Assembly (NCBI GenBank): GCA_021159525.1
Contig: JAGHEC010000371.1
Coordinates: 1-22,512, forward strand
Reading direction: 5' to 3'
Length of the DNA: 22,512 bases
Origin: Deltaproteobacteria bacterium
GTDB lineage: Bacteria; Desulfobacterota; DSM-4660; Desulfatiglandales; Desulfatiglandaceae
Part shown: piece after piece, positions 1 through 8,113 of the stretch
Position numbering within the stretch: position 1 is the first letter of the stretch
How the letters are laid out: every line of letters starts with the position of its first letter
Position numbers and translations under genes: made by a program
The notes under the pieces: generated by a model
Database searches by the model: none
What the model was told of the DNA's origin: nothing
The model's input: the letters and a program-made list of their open reading frames with translations, nothing else

Positions 1-47
1 ATTGCGGGCAGGCTTGCCCCTTTGGCATTCTCGCATTCGTCGAGCTG

Positions 48-130
48 CGGCTTCCCCCACTGATAAGTCACGAAGAGACGGCGCCCTCCCGGCAGTCGCG
101 TCAGAAAAACCCTCCTGCCCCGGGTTATTG
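48..130 (+). repeat. Diverged dispersed repeat, copy A (inverted partner near 22420-22506)
   Basis: This stretch shares a core (CCCCC, a few bases, GATAAGTCAC, then AAGAGAC) and a second block (AGAAAAA ... CTGCCCCGG) with the reverse complement of 22420-22506. Spacing between the blocks is nearly the same in both copies, which suggests one repeat family of about 80-90 bases. No encoded product is evident. The bases from here to about 222 hold nothing else I recognise. Confidence 0.5.
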
Positions 131-222
131 AGCTGTTACCTCCGGAGTATCCGGCGAAAAGTGTCCAGAATCATAGGAACTTGGCGATACTATTGTCAAT
201 ATCATTCGGGGGTGTCGCTGTA

Positions 223-252
223 TTGCACCATATATTGATATATTGATATTTT
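223..252 (+). promoter_or_regulatory. Candidate sigma70-type promoter for smc-ftsY
   Basis: TTGCAC at 223-228 and TATTTT at 247-252 are separated by 18 bases in a locally A+T-rich patch (ATATTGAT-type repeats at 229-250), which stands out in this G+C-rich window. Transcription would begin near 260, giving a leader of about 140 bases before smc. The hexamers are imperfect, so this is a prediction only. Confidence 0.4.
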
Positions 253-398
253 ATGGCACATTATGTGGTATTTTTTCTTTACAAACACCCATAGATATGC
301 TAAGGCGCTCCCGAGGGTTTCGGCCGAGGGTTTTGCGGCAGGGAAATACCCGGCAGGAATCTTGGCTGAGCAGGGAACCCGGCACAAGGGAGGAGAGT

Positions 399-3300
399 AT
401 GAAGATCAAGAAAGTCTCCATTTTTGGCTTTAAATCCTTCATGGAAAAAATGGATATTGTTTTCCCGGAAGGGATTAGCGGCGTGGTGGGGCCCAATGGC
501 TGCGGAAAGAGCAATGTGGTGGATGCCATCCGCTGGGGCATGGGTGAGCAGAGCCCCAAGCAGCTGCGGGGCCGCAAAATGGAAGACGTGATATTCAACG
601 GCGCCGGTTCCCACAGGCCCCTGGGAATGGCAGAGGTTTCCATTCTGTTTGAGAACGGCGACGGCACGTTTCCTGGCGCATTTTCCAATGATTCTGAGCT
701 CATGGTCACCCGGCGTCTCTACCGCTCCGGGGAAAGCGAATACCTCATTAACAACGTGGCGTGCAGGCTCAAGGACATTCAGGAAATATTCATGGATACA
801 GGCCTGGGCAACAGGGCCTATTCCATTATCGGGCAGGGCCAGATCGGGAGCATCATCGAACAGCGGCCCGAGGAGACCCGGGTGATGCTGGAAGAGGCCG
901 CGGGCATCACTAAGTACAGAAAGAAAGTAGAGATTTCTCAAAGAAAGATTGAACTGACAGAGGCCAATCTCCAACGGGTCGAGGACATCCTGGGGGAGAT
1001 CCGGAGTCAGGAACGTTCCCTGAAACGCCAGGCTGCCAAGGCCAGACGCTATAAGGCGCTCAGCGAAGAGATCCGGGATCTGGAGATCGAACTTTACAGC
1101 AATATCTATGCGCAGCTGAAAGCGGAACTGGGGAAAAAGACCGATTCCACAGAGGCCCTGGTGAGGGAAGAGATTGACAAGTCCACACAGATGGCCCAGG
1201 TCCGGGCCTTGATTGAAGAGATGAATCTCGAGCTGGACGAAAAGGACGCGGGCCTCTCTGTTTATAGGCAGGATCACCTCCGTCTCAGTGACAGGGTGCG
1301 GAAAAAGGAAGCGGAGGTCGAATCCCTGTCCAGCGAGATGCGCATGATCCAGGAAATGAAGGGTCGGCTCATGGCCGAGCAGGAATCCCTGACCCTCCGG
1401 CTCAGGGATCTCAGGGAGAAGCGGGCAGACCTGGAGAATGACCGGGAGGACATACGGGCGCGGTCATCCGAGCTGGAAAGGGAGATCGCGGTCAGGGAGG
1501 AACGCGCGGCCATCAGGAAGCGGGCCCTGGAAGAGATCCGGGAGGACCATGAAAAGGCCAGGACAGAACTGAGTGCCGGTGAAAACAGGGAAGTGGGGCT
1601 GAATCACGAGTCAGGATATCTGAATCGTCTTCTCCAGCAGATCTCGGACAGTCGCTCCAGGCTCGAAAAGGAGCTCTCCGAGATCCGCGCCAGGTCTGAG
1701 AACATTGTCAGGGCCTCGGAAAGAAAGGGGAGGGTCCGGGAGGCGACTGCAGAGAGACTTGCCTTGATAGAGTCCAACATGGAGGGGGAAGGCACCGCAC
1801 TGGAGGAACTTAGGACGCTCAAGGCACGGGTGGAATCCGAGCTGAAATCAGTGGAATCCGAACTGAACATGTGCCAGTCCAGACTTGCCAGCCTGGAAAC
1901 CCTTACAGAGAATTTTGAGGGATACCAGGCAGGGGTGCGGGCCATCATGAAGGCCAGGGATTTTCCGCCGCTTCAGGAAGGTCGCGTGCTGGGGATACTG
2001 GCCGATGCCATCCAGGTGGACTCCGCGTATGAGCGGGCTGTGGAGGCGGTTCTGGCTGACAGACTCCAGTATGTTTTGGTGGCCTCCAGGGGAGATGCCA
2101 AAGAGGCTGTTGCCTATTTGAGAGAGCGGCAAAAAGGTAGAGGCAGTTTTGCGCCGGTCGCCCACGTGAGGGGAACGGCTGCCGGGTTGGGGGAGCACGG
2201 CCTGAGCTTTCCACGGCTGATCGATCATGTGTTGTTTGCCCCGGAATACAGGCCCCTCATGGAGACCCTGCTCGGAGATACGGCGGTGGCGCCGGACCTG
2301 GACACAGCCCTTTCAAACTGGGAGCAGGTCCGGGTCATTTCAGAGAAGAACCCGTGCGGGATCTGTTTCGTCACGATGGACGGCGATATGGTTGATGAAA
2401 GGGGCATTATCACCGGCGGAAAGGCGGCCCATGGTTCACGGGGCCTCTTGATAAGGAAACGGGAGATGTCCGACCTGCGGGAGAATGTGGGCCGACTCAC
2501 AGCAGGGCGCGACGATCTGCAGGCCAAGCTGGAAGAAATCATTGTCCGGATCGAACAGAAGGAGGGCATTGTCAAGGGCCTGACCGAGGATCGGTGGTCC
2601 TGCCAGGAAGAAATCAACGAACTGGACAAGATTTTATTCCGGTTCGGGCAGGAACTGGATCAGTTGGAAAAGATGTCTGCCAAGATCTCGGATGATCTCA
2701 ATAGAAAAGAGATTGAACGGAACAAGCACGAGAAGGATCTGGTCCGGCTTGCTGATGCATTGGCCGCGCGCAAGACCCAGCGACAGAAAGAAGAGGCCTA
2801 TTTTCAGGAAAAGGAAAGGGAGCTGCGTGAGGCCCGGGAGGAATACGAGCAGTGCCGGGAGGATGTGACGCGGCTCAAGGCGGAGCGACGTATTTCGGAG
2901 GAGGCCGAACGGAGCGCATTGCGAGAGATGGCCCTGATGGACGGGTATGTGGAGGATGCCCTGGAACGTCTCGCCAAGATAGAAGAGGATCTTGTGTCGG
3001 GTGAGGAACGACGCGAAGACTGCCAAAGCAAAAAGGAGATGCTGGAGGAAAAGCTGAGAGATCTCCGGGAGAGGCTGCGGAAGGCCGAGGCGGACATGAA
3101 TCGCGCTGACATGGAACGGCGGGAATTCCAGTCGCACATAAGGGACCGGGAGAGAAAAGAAGAGGATCTTCAACGGGAGGTGGATGCACTCAAGGAACAG
3201 ATTAACAGGGCCAGGATGGAAAGCTCCGAGATCCAGTTCAAGATGAATCATCTCGTTGAAAGCGTGAGGAATAAATTTAACTTGCATCTCTCTGAGATAT

Positions 3301-4007
3301 ACCGGTCCCACGTCCGGGAAGACTTCTCGCGTGCCGAGGCTGAGGAAGCCCTGGAGAAGAAAAGGCGCTCGAGGGAGCAGATCGGGGAGGTAAATCTGAT
3401 GGCCATCAAAGAGCTGGAGGCCCTGAACGAACGTCACGCCTTTACCGTGAAACAGCGGGAAGATCTGGTCACCTCCATTGAGTCCTTGAGGACCGCCATT
3501 CGCAAGATCAACCGAACCTCCCTTGAGAAATTCAGGCAGACCTTTCAGGATGTGGATGCCAAGCTAAAGGAAATCTTTCCGATCCTTTTCAATGGCGGGA
3601 CCGCTGGATTAAAGCTGACGGATGAATCGCGGCCCCTGGAGAGCGGGGTTCTGGTGGAGGTCCAGCCCCCCGGAAAGAAGCTGAGCCACATGGGTCTCCT
3701 TTCCGGGGGGGAAAAGGCCTTGGTGGCCATGGCCCTCATCTTTGCCATCTACATGATCAAGCCGAGTCCCTTTTGCCTACTGGACGAGGTGGACGCTCCC
3801 CTGGATGAGGCCAATATCGACCGGTTTAACAGTTTGCTCAAGAAGATTCGCCAGACATCCCAGATCATCATGGTCACCCACAGCCGGAAGACCATGGAGA
3901 TCACCGACCGGTTGTACGGCATTACCATGCAGGACCAGGGGGTGTCCAAACTGGTGACCGTGAATATCAATGGCGGCTCAGGCCCGGGTTTGAAATCCCT
4001 TAACTAA
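399..4007 (+). CDS. smc: Chromosome segregation protein SMC
   Basis: SMC is a homodimeric ATPase that compacts and helps segregate the chromosome together with ScpA and ScpB. The 1202-residue product has the full family layout. It has an N-terminal ATPase half with Walker A (GPNGCGKSN, about residues 31-39), two very long charged coiled coils, and a hinge at roughly 505-690. The C-terminal half has the signature LLSGGEKA (from about 1100) and Walker B FCLLDEVDAPLD (from about 1125). The reading frame is open from 243, but ATG at 399 is chosen because AGGGAGGAG lies just upstream and the family begins with MKIKK...FGFKSF. ftsY follows after 14 bases, so the two are probably co-transcribed. Length and motifs are normal and nothing suggests decay. 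Confidence 0.98.
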   Translation: MKIKKVSIFGFKSFMEKMDIVFPEGISGVVGPNGCGKSNVVDAIRWGMGEQSPKQLRGRKMEDVIFNGAGSHRPLGMAEVSILFENGDGTFPGAFSNDSELMVTRRLYRSGESEYLINNVACRLKDIQEIFMDTGLGNRAYSIIGQGQIGSIIEQRPEETRVMLEEAAGITKYRKKVEISQRKIELTEANLQRVEDILGEIRSQERSLKRQAAKARRYKALSEEIRDLEIELYSNIYAQLKAELGKKTDSTEALVREEIDKSTQMAQVRALIEEMNLELDEKDAGLSVYRQDHLRLSDRVRKKEAEVESLSSEMRMIQEMKGRLMAEQESLTLRLRDLREKRADLENDREDIRARSSELEREIAVREERAAIRKRALEEIREDHEKARTELSAGENREVGLNHESGYLNRLLQQISDSRSRLEKELSEIRARSENIVRASERKGRVREATAERLALIESNMEGEGTALEELRTLKARVESELKSVESELNMCQSRLASLETLTENFEGYQAGVRAIMKARDFPPLQEGRVLGILADAIQVDSAYERAVEAVLADRLQYVLVASRGDAKEAVAYLRERQKGRGSFAPVAHVRGTAAGLGEHGLSFPRLIDHVLFAPEYRPLMETLLGDTAVAPDLDTALSNWEQVRVISEKNPCGICFVTMDGDMVDERGIITGGKAAHGSRGLLIRKREMSDLRENVGRLTAGRDDLQAKLEEIIVRIEQKEGIVKGLTEDRWSCQEEINELDKILFRFGQELDQLEKMSAKISDDLNRKEIERNKHEKDLVRLADALAARKTQRQKEEAYFQEKERELREAREEYEQCREDVTRLKAERRISEEAERSALREMALMDGYVEDALERLAKIEEDLVSGEERREDCQSKKEMLEEKLRDLRERLRKAEADMNRADMERREFQSHIRDRERKEEDLQREVDALKEQINRARMESSEIQFKMNHLVESVRNKFNLHLSEIYRSHVREDFSRAEAEEALEKKRRSREQIGEVNLMAIKELEALNERHAFTVKQREDLVTSIESLRTAIRKINRTSLEKFRQTFQDVDAKLKEIFPILFNGGTAGLKLTDESRPLESGVLVEVQPPGKKLSHMGLLSGGEKALVAMALIFAIYMIKPSPFCLLDEVDAPLDEANIDRFNSLLKKIRQTSQIIMVTHSRKTMEITDRLYGITMQDQGVSKLVTVNINGGSGPGLKSLN

Positions 4008-4021
4008 GGAGAAGCGAGACA

Positions 4022-5047
4022 GTGGCGTTTTTTAAGCGAAAAAGAAGCGATGAAACAGAGCTCCCTTCGGCGCCGGTGGAGGAAAAACCTGCAAGCCCGT
4101 CCTATCCGGCAGATGGGGAGAAAGATAATGGCGGGCGTTTTTTCGGGAAGCTCCGCGATGGACTGTCAAAGACACGAAATGCATTTACAGGCCGGATGGA
4201 CCGCCTCTTTTTGGGCAAAAAGGAGATTACAGAGGATCTCCTGGATGAGCTGGAGGAGATTCTCTTTACCTCGGATATCGGCGTGACCACCACCCAGGAA
4301 CTGATTGATTCGGTGCAGGAAAAGGTGGCGAGAAAAGAACTCAAGGACCCTGACAAGCTCAAGACAGCGCTCAGGGATCAGATGCTCGGGTATTTAAAGG
4401 CTGCCCCTGTGGAGCAGTCCCTCCCCAAAGCCGGAGAACCGTTTGTCGTTATGGTGGCGGGCGTCAACGGAGTAGGCAAAACCACCACCGTCGGCAAAGC
4501 TGCGCATCGCTTTAAATCAGAGGGAAAAGAGGTGCTTCTGGTTGCAGCCGATACCTTCAGGGCCGCTGCTGTGGAACAGCTCTGCATCTGGGGCGAGCGG
4601 GTGGGTGCTGCTGTGATCAAGCAGGGGCCCGGGGCCGATCCATCGGCTGTTGCCTTTGACGGCCTGACCGCGGCTATGGCAAGGAAGGTCGATGTGGTCC
4701 TGGTGGATACGGCCGGCCGGCTCCATACCAAGGTCAATCTCATGGAAGAGCTCCAGAAGATCCGCCGCGTGATGGGTCGCAAGCTCCCCGGCGCCCCCCA
4801 TGAAGTCTGGCTGGTCCTGGACGCCACCACCGGGCAGAATGCCATCTCCCAGGCCCGGATGTTTCACGAGGCCCTTGGTGTGACCGGCATTGTCCTGACC
4901 AAGCTGGACGGCACGGCCAAGGGCGGCATCGTGGTGGGCATTTCGAGGGAACTAGGCATACCCATCCGCTTTATCGGCATCGGCGAGAAGATCGATGACC
5001 TGAGGGAGTTTGATGCGGCCGATTTTGTCAGGGCGATCTTTGATTAA
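4022..5047 (+). CDS. ftsY: Signal recognition particle receptor FtsY
   Basis: FtsY is the SRP receptor GTPase that docks ribosome-nascent chain-SRP complexes at the inner membrane. The 341-residue product has a short charged N-terminal region (to about 40), the helical N domain, and an SRP-type GTPase domain with GVNGVGKTTT (about 146-155), DTAGR (about 230) and TKLDGTAKGG (about 294). Translation starts at GTG 4022, with AAGGAG ten bases upstream in the smc-ftsY gap. The acidic A domain is short compared with the E. coli protein, which is common outside enterics. The stop codon at 5045-5047 overlaps the stop of the convergent radical SAM gene by two bases, leaving no room for a conventional terminator between them. 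Confidence 0.98.
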   Translation: MAFFKRKRSDETELPSAPVEEKPASPSYPADGEKDNGGRFFGKLRDGLSKTRNAFTGRMDRLFLGKKEITEDLLDELEEILFTSDIGVTTTQELIDSVQEKVARKELKDPDKLKTALRDQMLGYLKAAPVEQSLPKAGEPFVVMVAGVNGVGKTTTVGKAAHRFKSEGKEVLLVAADTFRAAAVEQLCIWGERVGAAVIKQGPGADPSAVAFDGLTAAMARKVDVVLVDTAGRLHTKVNLMEELQKIRRVMGRKLPGAPHEVWLVLDATTGQNAISQARMFHEALGVTGIVLTKLDGTAKGGIVVGISRELGIPIRFIGIGEKIDDLREFDAADFVRAIFD

Positions 5048-5940
5048 AGCGCCCGCATCCATTCAGGCCGCAGACCTATCTCTCCCCTCAATGCCCTGTC
5101 GATCTGATCCAGGGCCTCCTGCTTTCCATTGGGAAGTCTCGCCTTGATGGGAAGATAGTTGGATGCGTGGTTGGAAAAGAAGAGCCCCCGGCTCAGGTCG
5201 GTGTGAGCGATCATTTCTTTCAGCTCCCGGAGGAGTTCCGCTTCGGCCAACAGCTCAAACTTTCCATTGACATAGTCTTCATAAAGGGGCGTTCCCGGGA
5301 TGAGCATGACCGTGAGGGCCCCTACGTAATTTGGGTCCATGCGGGTCAGGAGCTGGCCCGTGGCACGGGCGTGCTCAAGCGACCTCTCCCTTCCGGCAAT
5401 CCCCAGCAAGACCGTAACCGACAGCTTGATACCGGCCTCCCTGACCTTTCTCCCCATGGCGATCAGGTTCTCCGCGGTTGTGCCTTTTCGGATCTGTTTA
5501 AGCAGGGCATCATCCCCGGTCTCCACGCCGAGATAAAGGATGCCCAGTCCGTTTCCTCTCAGTTCTTTCAACTGCTCCAGGGTCTTCATGCGAATGCTTT
5601 TGGCATTGGCGTAGGCCCCTACGCGCCGCACCCAGGGGAGGTGTTCCCTGATTTGGTCCAGGATCCACAGCAACCGCTTCTGGGGAATGATAAGGGCGTC
5701 CCCGTCCATGAGAAAAACCCGGTCTTGGCGTTTCATATATTTGGATGCAAACAGGATGTCGCCAAGGATGGTTCGATTGTCCTTGATGCGGAATCGCTTG
5801 TCCTTATAGGTGCCGCAAAAGGTGCACTTGTTGTGGGAACACCCCACTGTTACCTGGAGCAGGATGCTGTAGGCCTCGCTGGGGGGCCGGATGCAGTTCC
5901 CTTCATAGTGCATCTCTTCGCTCATGATGGCTGGTTCCAT
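5044..5940 (-). CDS. Radical SAM protein with a C-x4-C-x2-C cluster motif
   Basis: This 298-residue protein is a stand-alone radical SAM enzyme of unknown substrate. The iron-sulfur motif is C34-SHNK-C39-TF-C42, so the first spacing is four residues rather than the usual three. Other family-like features follow: an aromatic after the last cysteine's Gly-Thr (GTYKDKRFR), a GVETGDD segment in the middle of the barrel, and a LLGIAGRE segment. AGGAGG lies ten bases before ATG 5940 and overlaps the end of hpnH, whose stop is six bases upstream, so the gene is the last one of the hopanoid operon. Whether it acts on hopanoids is not shown by the sequence. It is not HpnP or HpnJ by any motif I can see, as there is no B12-binding domain. 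Confidence 0.85.
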   Translation of the reverse strand: MEPAIMSEEMHYEGNCIRPPSEAYSILLQVTVGCSHNKCTFCGTYKDKRFRIKDNRTILGDILFASKYMKRQDRVFLMDGDALIIPQKRLLWILDQIREHLPWVRRVGAYANAKSIRMKTLEQLKELRGNGLGILYLGVETGDDALLKQIRKGTTAENLIAMGRKVREAGIKLSVTVLLGIAGRERSLEHARATGQLLTRMDPNYVGALTVMLIPGTPLYEDYVNGKFELLAEAELLRELKEMIAHTDLSRGLFFSNHASNYLPIKARLPNGKQEALDQIDRALRGEIGLRPEWMRAL

Positions 5941-5946
5941 TTCTTT

Positions 5947-6993
5947 TTATCCTCCTGTTCGCCTTTTGGACGTCGCGGGTCCCTTTCCGTTCAAGCCCCG
6001 CAAATAGACCTTCATGGCCTTGAGCGGGTGTTGCGCCGAGTCCATGACCGCGGTGGGCTCGAACCCGCAGTGGAGCATGCAATTCGTACACCGGGGATCC
6101 TTTCCCATGCCGTACATGGACCAGTCCGTCTTTTCCATCAGGTCCTTAAAGGTGGCCTCATACCCGTCGCATAAGAGATAACAAGGCCTCTGCCACCCGA
6201 ATATGTTGCGCGTGGGGTTGCCCCAAGGCGTGCACTTATATTCCTGGTTGCCTGACAGGAAATCCAGGTAGAGCCTGCTGTGGTTGAATCGCCAGCCCCT
6301 CCCGCCTGCCGATCTGAAGATGGACCGAAACAGCCCTATGGCCTCGTCCCTTGTGAAGAAGCCCTCCTGGTCCGATGCATTTTCATAGTTGAAGGCCGAG
6401 GCGATGGTCATGGCCTCCACCCTGAGGGAGACCAGAACATCAAAGAGCTTGCCTGCCTTTTCCCCTGTGTCGCCCCTGAAAAAGGTGGTGTTGGTGGTGA
6501 CGCGGAATCCCCTGGATTTCAGGAGGCGGATGGCGGACATGGCCCGGTCGAATACTCCCTTGCGACAGACCCGGTCATCGTGGCGTTCCCGGAGCCCGTC
6601 CACATGGATGTTGAAGGTGAGATAGGGGGATGGCTCAAACTCGCGGATCCGCTTTTCCACAAGGAGGGCATTGGTGCACAGATACACGAATTTCCTGCGC
6701 GCGATCAACCCTTGCGCAATGTCGGCGATCTGCGGGTGAAGGAGCGGCTCGCCCCCGGCCACAGAGACCACCGGGGCGCCGCACTCTTCAGCCGCGTCCA
6801 CGCATTCCGCAGGGGTCATCATCTTTTTAAGAATTTCTTCCGGATAGTCGATCTTGCCGCACCCCTTGCACTTCAGGTTGCACCGGAAAAGGGGCTCCAG
6901 CATGAGGACCAGTGGAAACCGGCTGTTCCCCGAGAGCCTCTGCCTGAAGATGTAGGCGCCGATCCGCGCCTTCTGAATCGCCGGTATACCCAA
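5947..6993 (-). CDS. hpnH: Adenosyl-hopene transferase HpnH (radical SAM)
   Basis: HpnH joins the 5'-deoxyadenosyl group of SAM to diploptene, giving adenosylhopane, the first step of the C35 hopanoid side chain. The product (348 residues) has the motif CNLKCKGC (C38, C42, C45) preceded by PLVLMLEPLFR and followed by GKIDYPEEIL. It has VSVAGGEPLLHP in the barrel and a Cys-rich C-terminus (PRCTNCMLHCGFEP), all typical of the family. TTG 6993 is preferred over ATG 7026 because GAGGGG sits five bases upstream and family members start with a short LGIPAIQKxRxGAY-like helix. A small ORF ends ten bases upstream. hpnG, which acts next on adenosylhopane, is not in the window. Confidence 0.95.
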   Translation of the reverse strand: MGIPAIQKARIGAYIFRQRLSGNSRFPLVLMLEPLFRCNLKCKGCGKIDYPEEILKKMMTPAECVDAAEECGAPVVSVAGGEPLLHPQIADIAQGLIARRKFVYLCTNALLVEKRIREFEPSPYLTFNIHVDGLRERHDDRVCRKGVFDRAMSAIRLLKSRGFRVTTNTTFFRGDTGEKAGKLFDVLVSLRVEAMTIASAFNYENASDQEGFFTRDEAIGLFRSIFRSAGGRGWRFNHSRLYLDFLSGNQEYKCTPWGNPTRNIFGWQRPCYLLCDGYEATFKDLMEKTDWSMYGMGKDPRCTNCMLHCGFEPTAVMDSAQHPLKAMKVYLRGLNGKGPATSKRRTGG

Positions 6994-7003
6994 CTTGACC
7001 CCT

Positions 7004-7204
7004 CTATCTGTCCTCCTGCATGCCACACAGCCGTTTCAGCAGCTCCAGTGCCCTCTGCCACTCAGCCGACCTGGCCGTATCAGGAGTCATATGGTCTATG
7101 ATCACGGTTAATTCAAAACAGGCCGCTTTTGTCTCTTCTGCCTCCAGAAGGGCCTCTGCCAGACCCAGCCGGTTTTCAGGAAAGCCGGGGGCTATGGAAC
7201 GCAG
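7004..7204 (-). pseudogene. Small helical ORF without a start codon, possibly a frameshifted gene or tail
   Basis: Between the PhnD-like gene and hpnH an open frame of 66 codons runs from just after TGA (7205-7207) to TAG (7004-7006). The encoded peptide looks protein-like, with two amphipathic helices (LGLAEALLEAEETKAACF and EWQRALELLKRLC). It ends ten bases before the hpnH start, next to the hpnH ribosome binding site, as a real operon gene would. It has no ATG, GTG or TTG near its beginning. A one-base loss in the G5 run at 7187-7191 would join it to ATG 7217 in another frame, giving about 70 residues. It may be a frameshifted small gene, a lost tail of the PhnD-like protein, or a sequencing error. 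I do not recognise the family. Confidence 0.4.
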
Positions 7205-8040
7205 TCAGTCCCCTCATGGCCCAGCCTGCATCGGCCCAGGTCCGGGTCCGCTGGTACGAAACCGTCTGTCTGAAGCATGCGAAGAAGGTGTTGTGCATCT
7301 CTGTCGCCTTTCATTTGCAGGAGAATACCAGTCAGCTCCCGGGTCCTGACGCCTGGAGTCCCGAACCAGACCGCCGGGCTTGTAGGAAGTTCCCTGGACA
7401 TATGGATTGTGGTGACTTCCCGTGCCAGGGACAGGGACTGAACCGACGCGTACTGAACCCGGTCCAGGACCGCGGCCCCGGCGGCCCCCCTGATAACCTT
7501 TCTGAGCGATCGAAGGGGGTGGAAGGTCCCTTGCAAGGTGAAGGGGAGCCGATCTGCCGGTATCCCGAACAAAAGACACGCCGCGGCCTGCCTTTCAAAA
7601 AGCATTGTGCCCAGGACCTCTCCCTTCAGTCGCTTCCAGTCTGTGACCGGGACCCTGGAGGAGCCAACCAGGCGCCAAAGGTCCTTGTCATGGCCTCCGG
7701 GTCGTGTGCCGGCAACCGGGGTCATGTCAAGTTCATGGGCATGGCCCGCATAGAATGCGAGGCTCAGGATCCCCCATGCAGGTCGTTTATTATGCAAAAA
7801 GCCAAGGGCTGGATCAACCCTGTTAAAATATTTGCCGGTTGGGGTCCTGTCCAGCCCGAGTTTTTTCTGGATGTAGCAGCCCAGGGCATCCATGACCGGT
7901 CGGGCCTCCTCAGGAGAACCGGGCTGACCCGGCTGGATTACGGCAAAGTCGAAATCGCCGCCGGCCACGGCACAAACCGGCCGGAAAAGTGCGGTCATTG
8001 CCGCCAAAAAGATTATGCATCCGGTCATCATTCGATTCAT
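7192..8040 (-). CDS. PhnD-like periplasmic substrate-binding protein
   Basis: This is a secreted periplasmic binding protein of the phosphate/phosphonate-binding (PhnD-like) fold. ATG 8040 is chosen over an upstream in-frame ATG at 8067 because GGGAG lies six bases before it and a clean signal peptide follows (MNRMMTG, a hydrophobic stretch, then AVAGG as a likely cleavage region). The 282-residue product shows the family's pattern: FAVIQPG at the mature N-terminus, WGILSLAFYAGH, a DWKRLKGEVLGTM strand-turn, a GAAGAAVLDRVQY segment and a closing LQTDGFVP. No ABC permease or ATPase gene is adjacent. It sits inside the hopanoid operon, 73 bases after hpnN, so a role linked to hopanoid export or sensing is possible but only by context. 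Confidence 0.8.
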   Translation of the reverse strand: MNRMMTGCIIFLAAMTALFRPVCAVAGGDFDFAVIQPGQPGSPEEARPVMDALGCYIQKKLGLDRTPTGKYFNRVDPALGFLHNKRPAWGILSLAFYAGHAHELDMTPVAGTRPGGHDKDLWRLVGSSRVPVTDWKRLKGEVLGTMLFERQAAACLLFGIPADRLPFTLQGTFHPLRSLRKVIRGAAGAAVLDRVQYASVQSLSLAREVTTIHMSRELPTSPAVWFGTPGVRTRELTGILLQMKGDRDAQHLLRMLQTDGFVPADPDLGRCRLGHEGTDCVP

Positions 8041-8113
8041 TTCCAACTCCCTGCTTTTTTGGAACAACCCTTTGCCCCATCGGGCTCTTGGCGTTTCAGT
8101 GAAATCTGCATTT

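Noticed and set aside
2..238. A 78-codon ORF at the window start
   Set aside because: It covers the dispersed repeat, is cut by the window edge and has no protein-like pattern.
300..1277. Long minus-strand open frame opposite smc
   Set aside because: It mirrors the codon pattern of smc on the other strand; the same applies to 2634-3437 and to long opposite-strand frames over hpnN and hpnO.
7004..7204. Small ORF as hpnG
   Set aside because: It is far too short and has no nucleoside phosphorylase motif; no hpnG is visible anywhere in the window.
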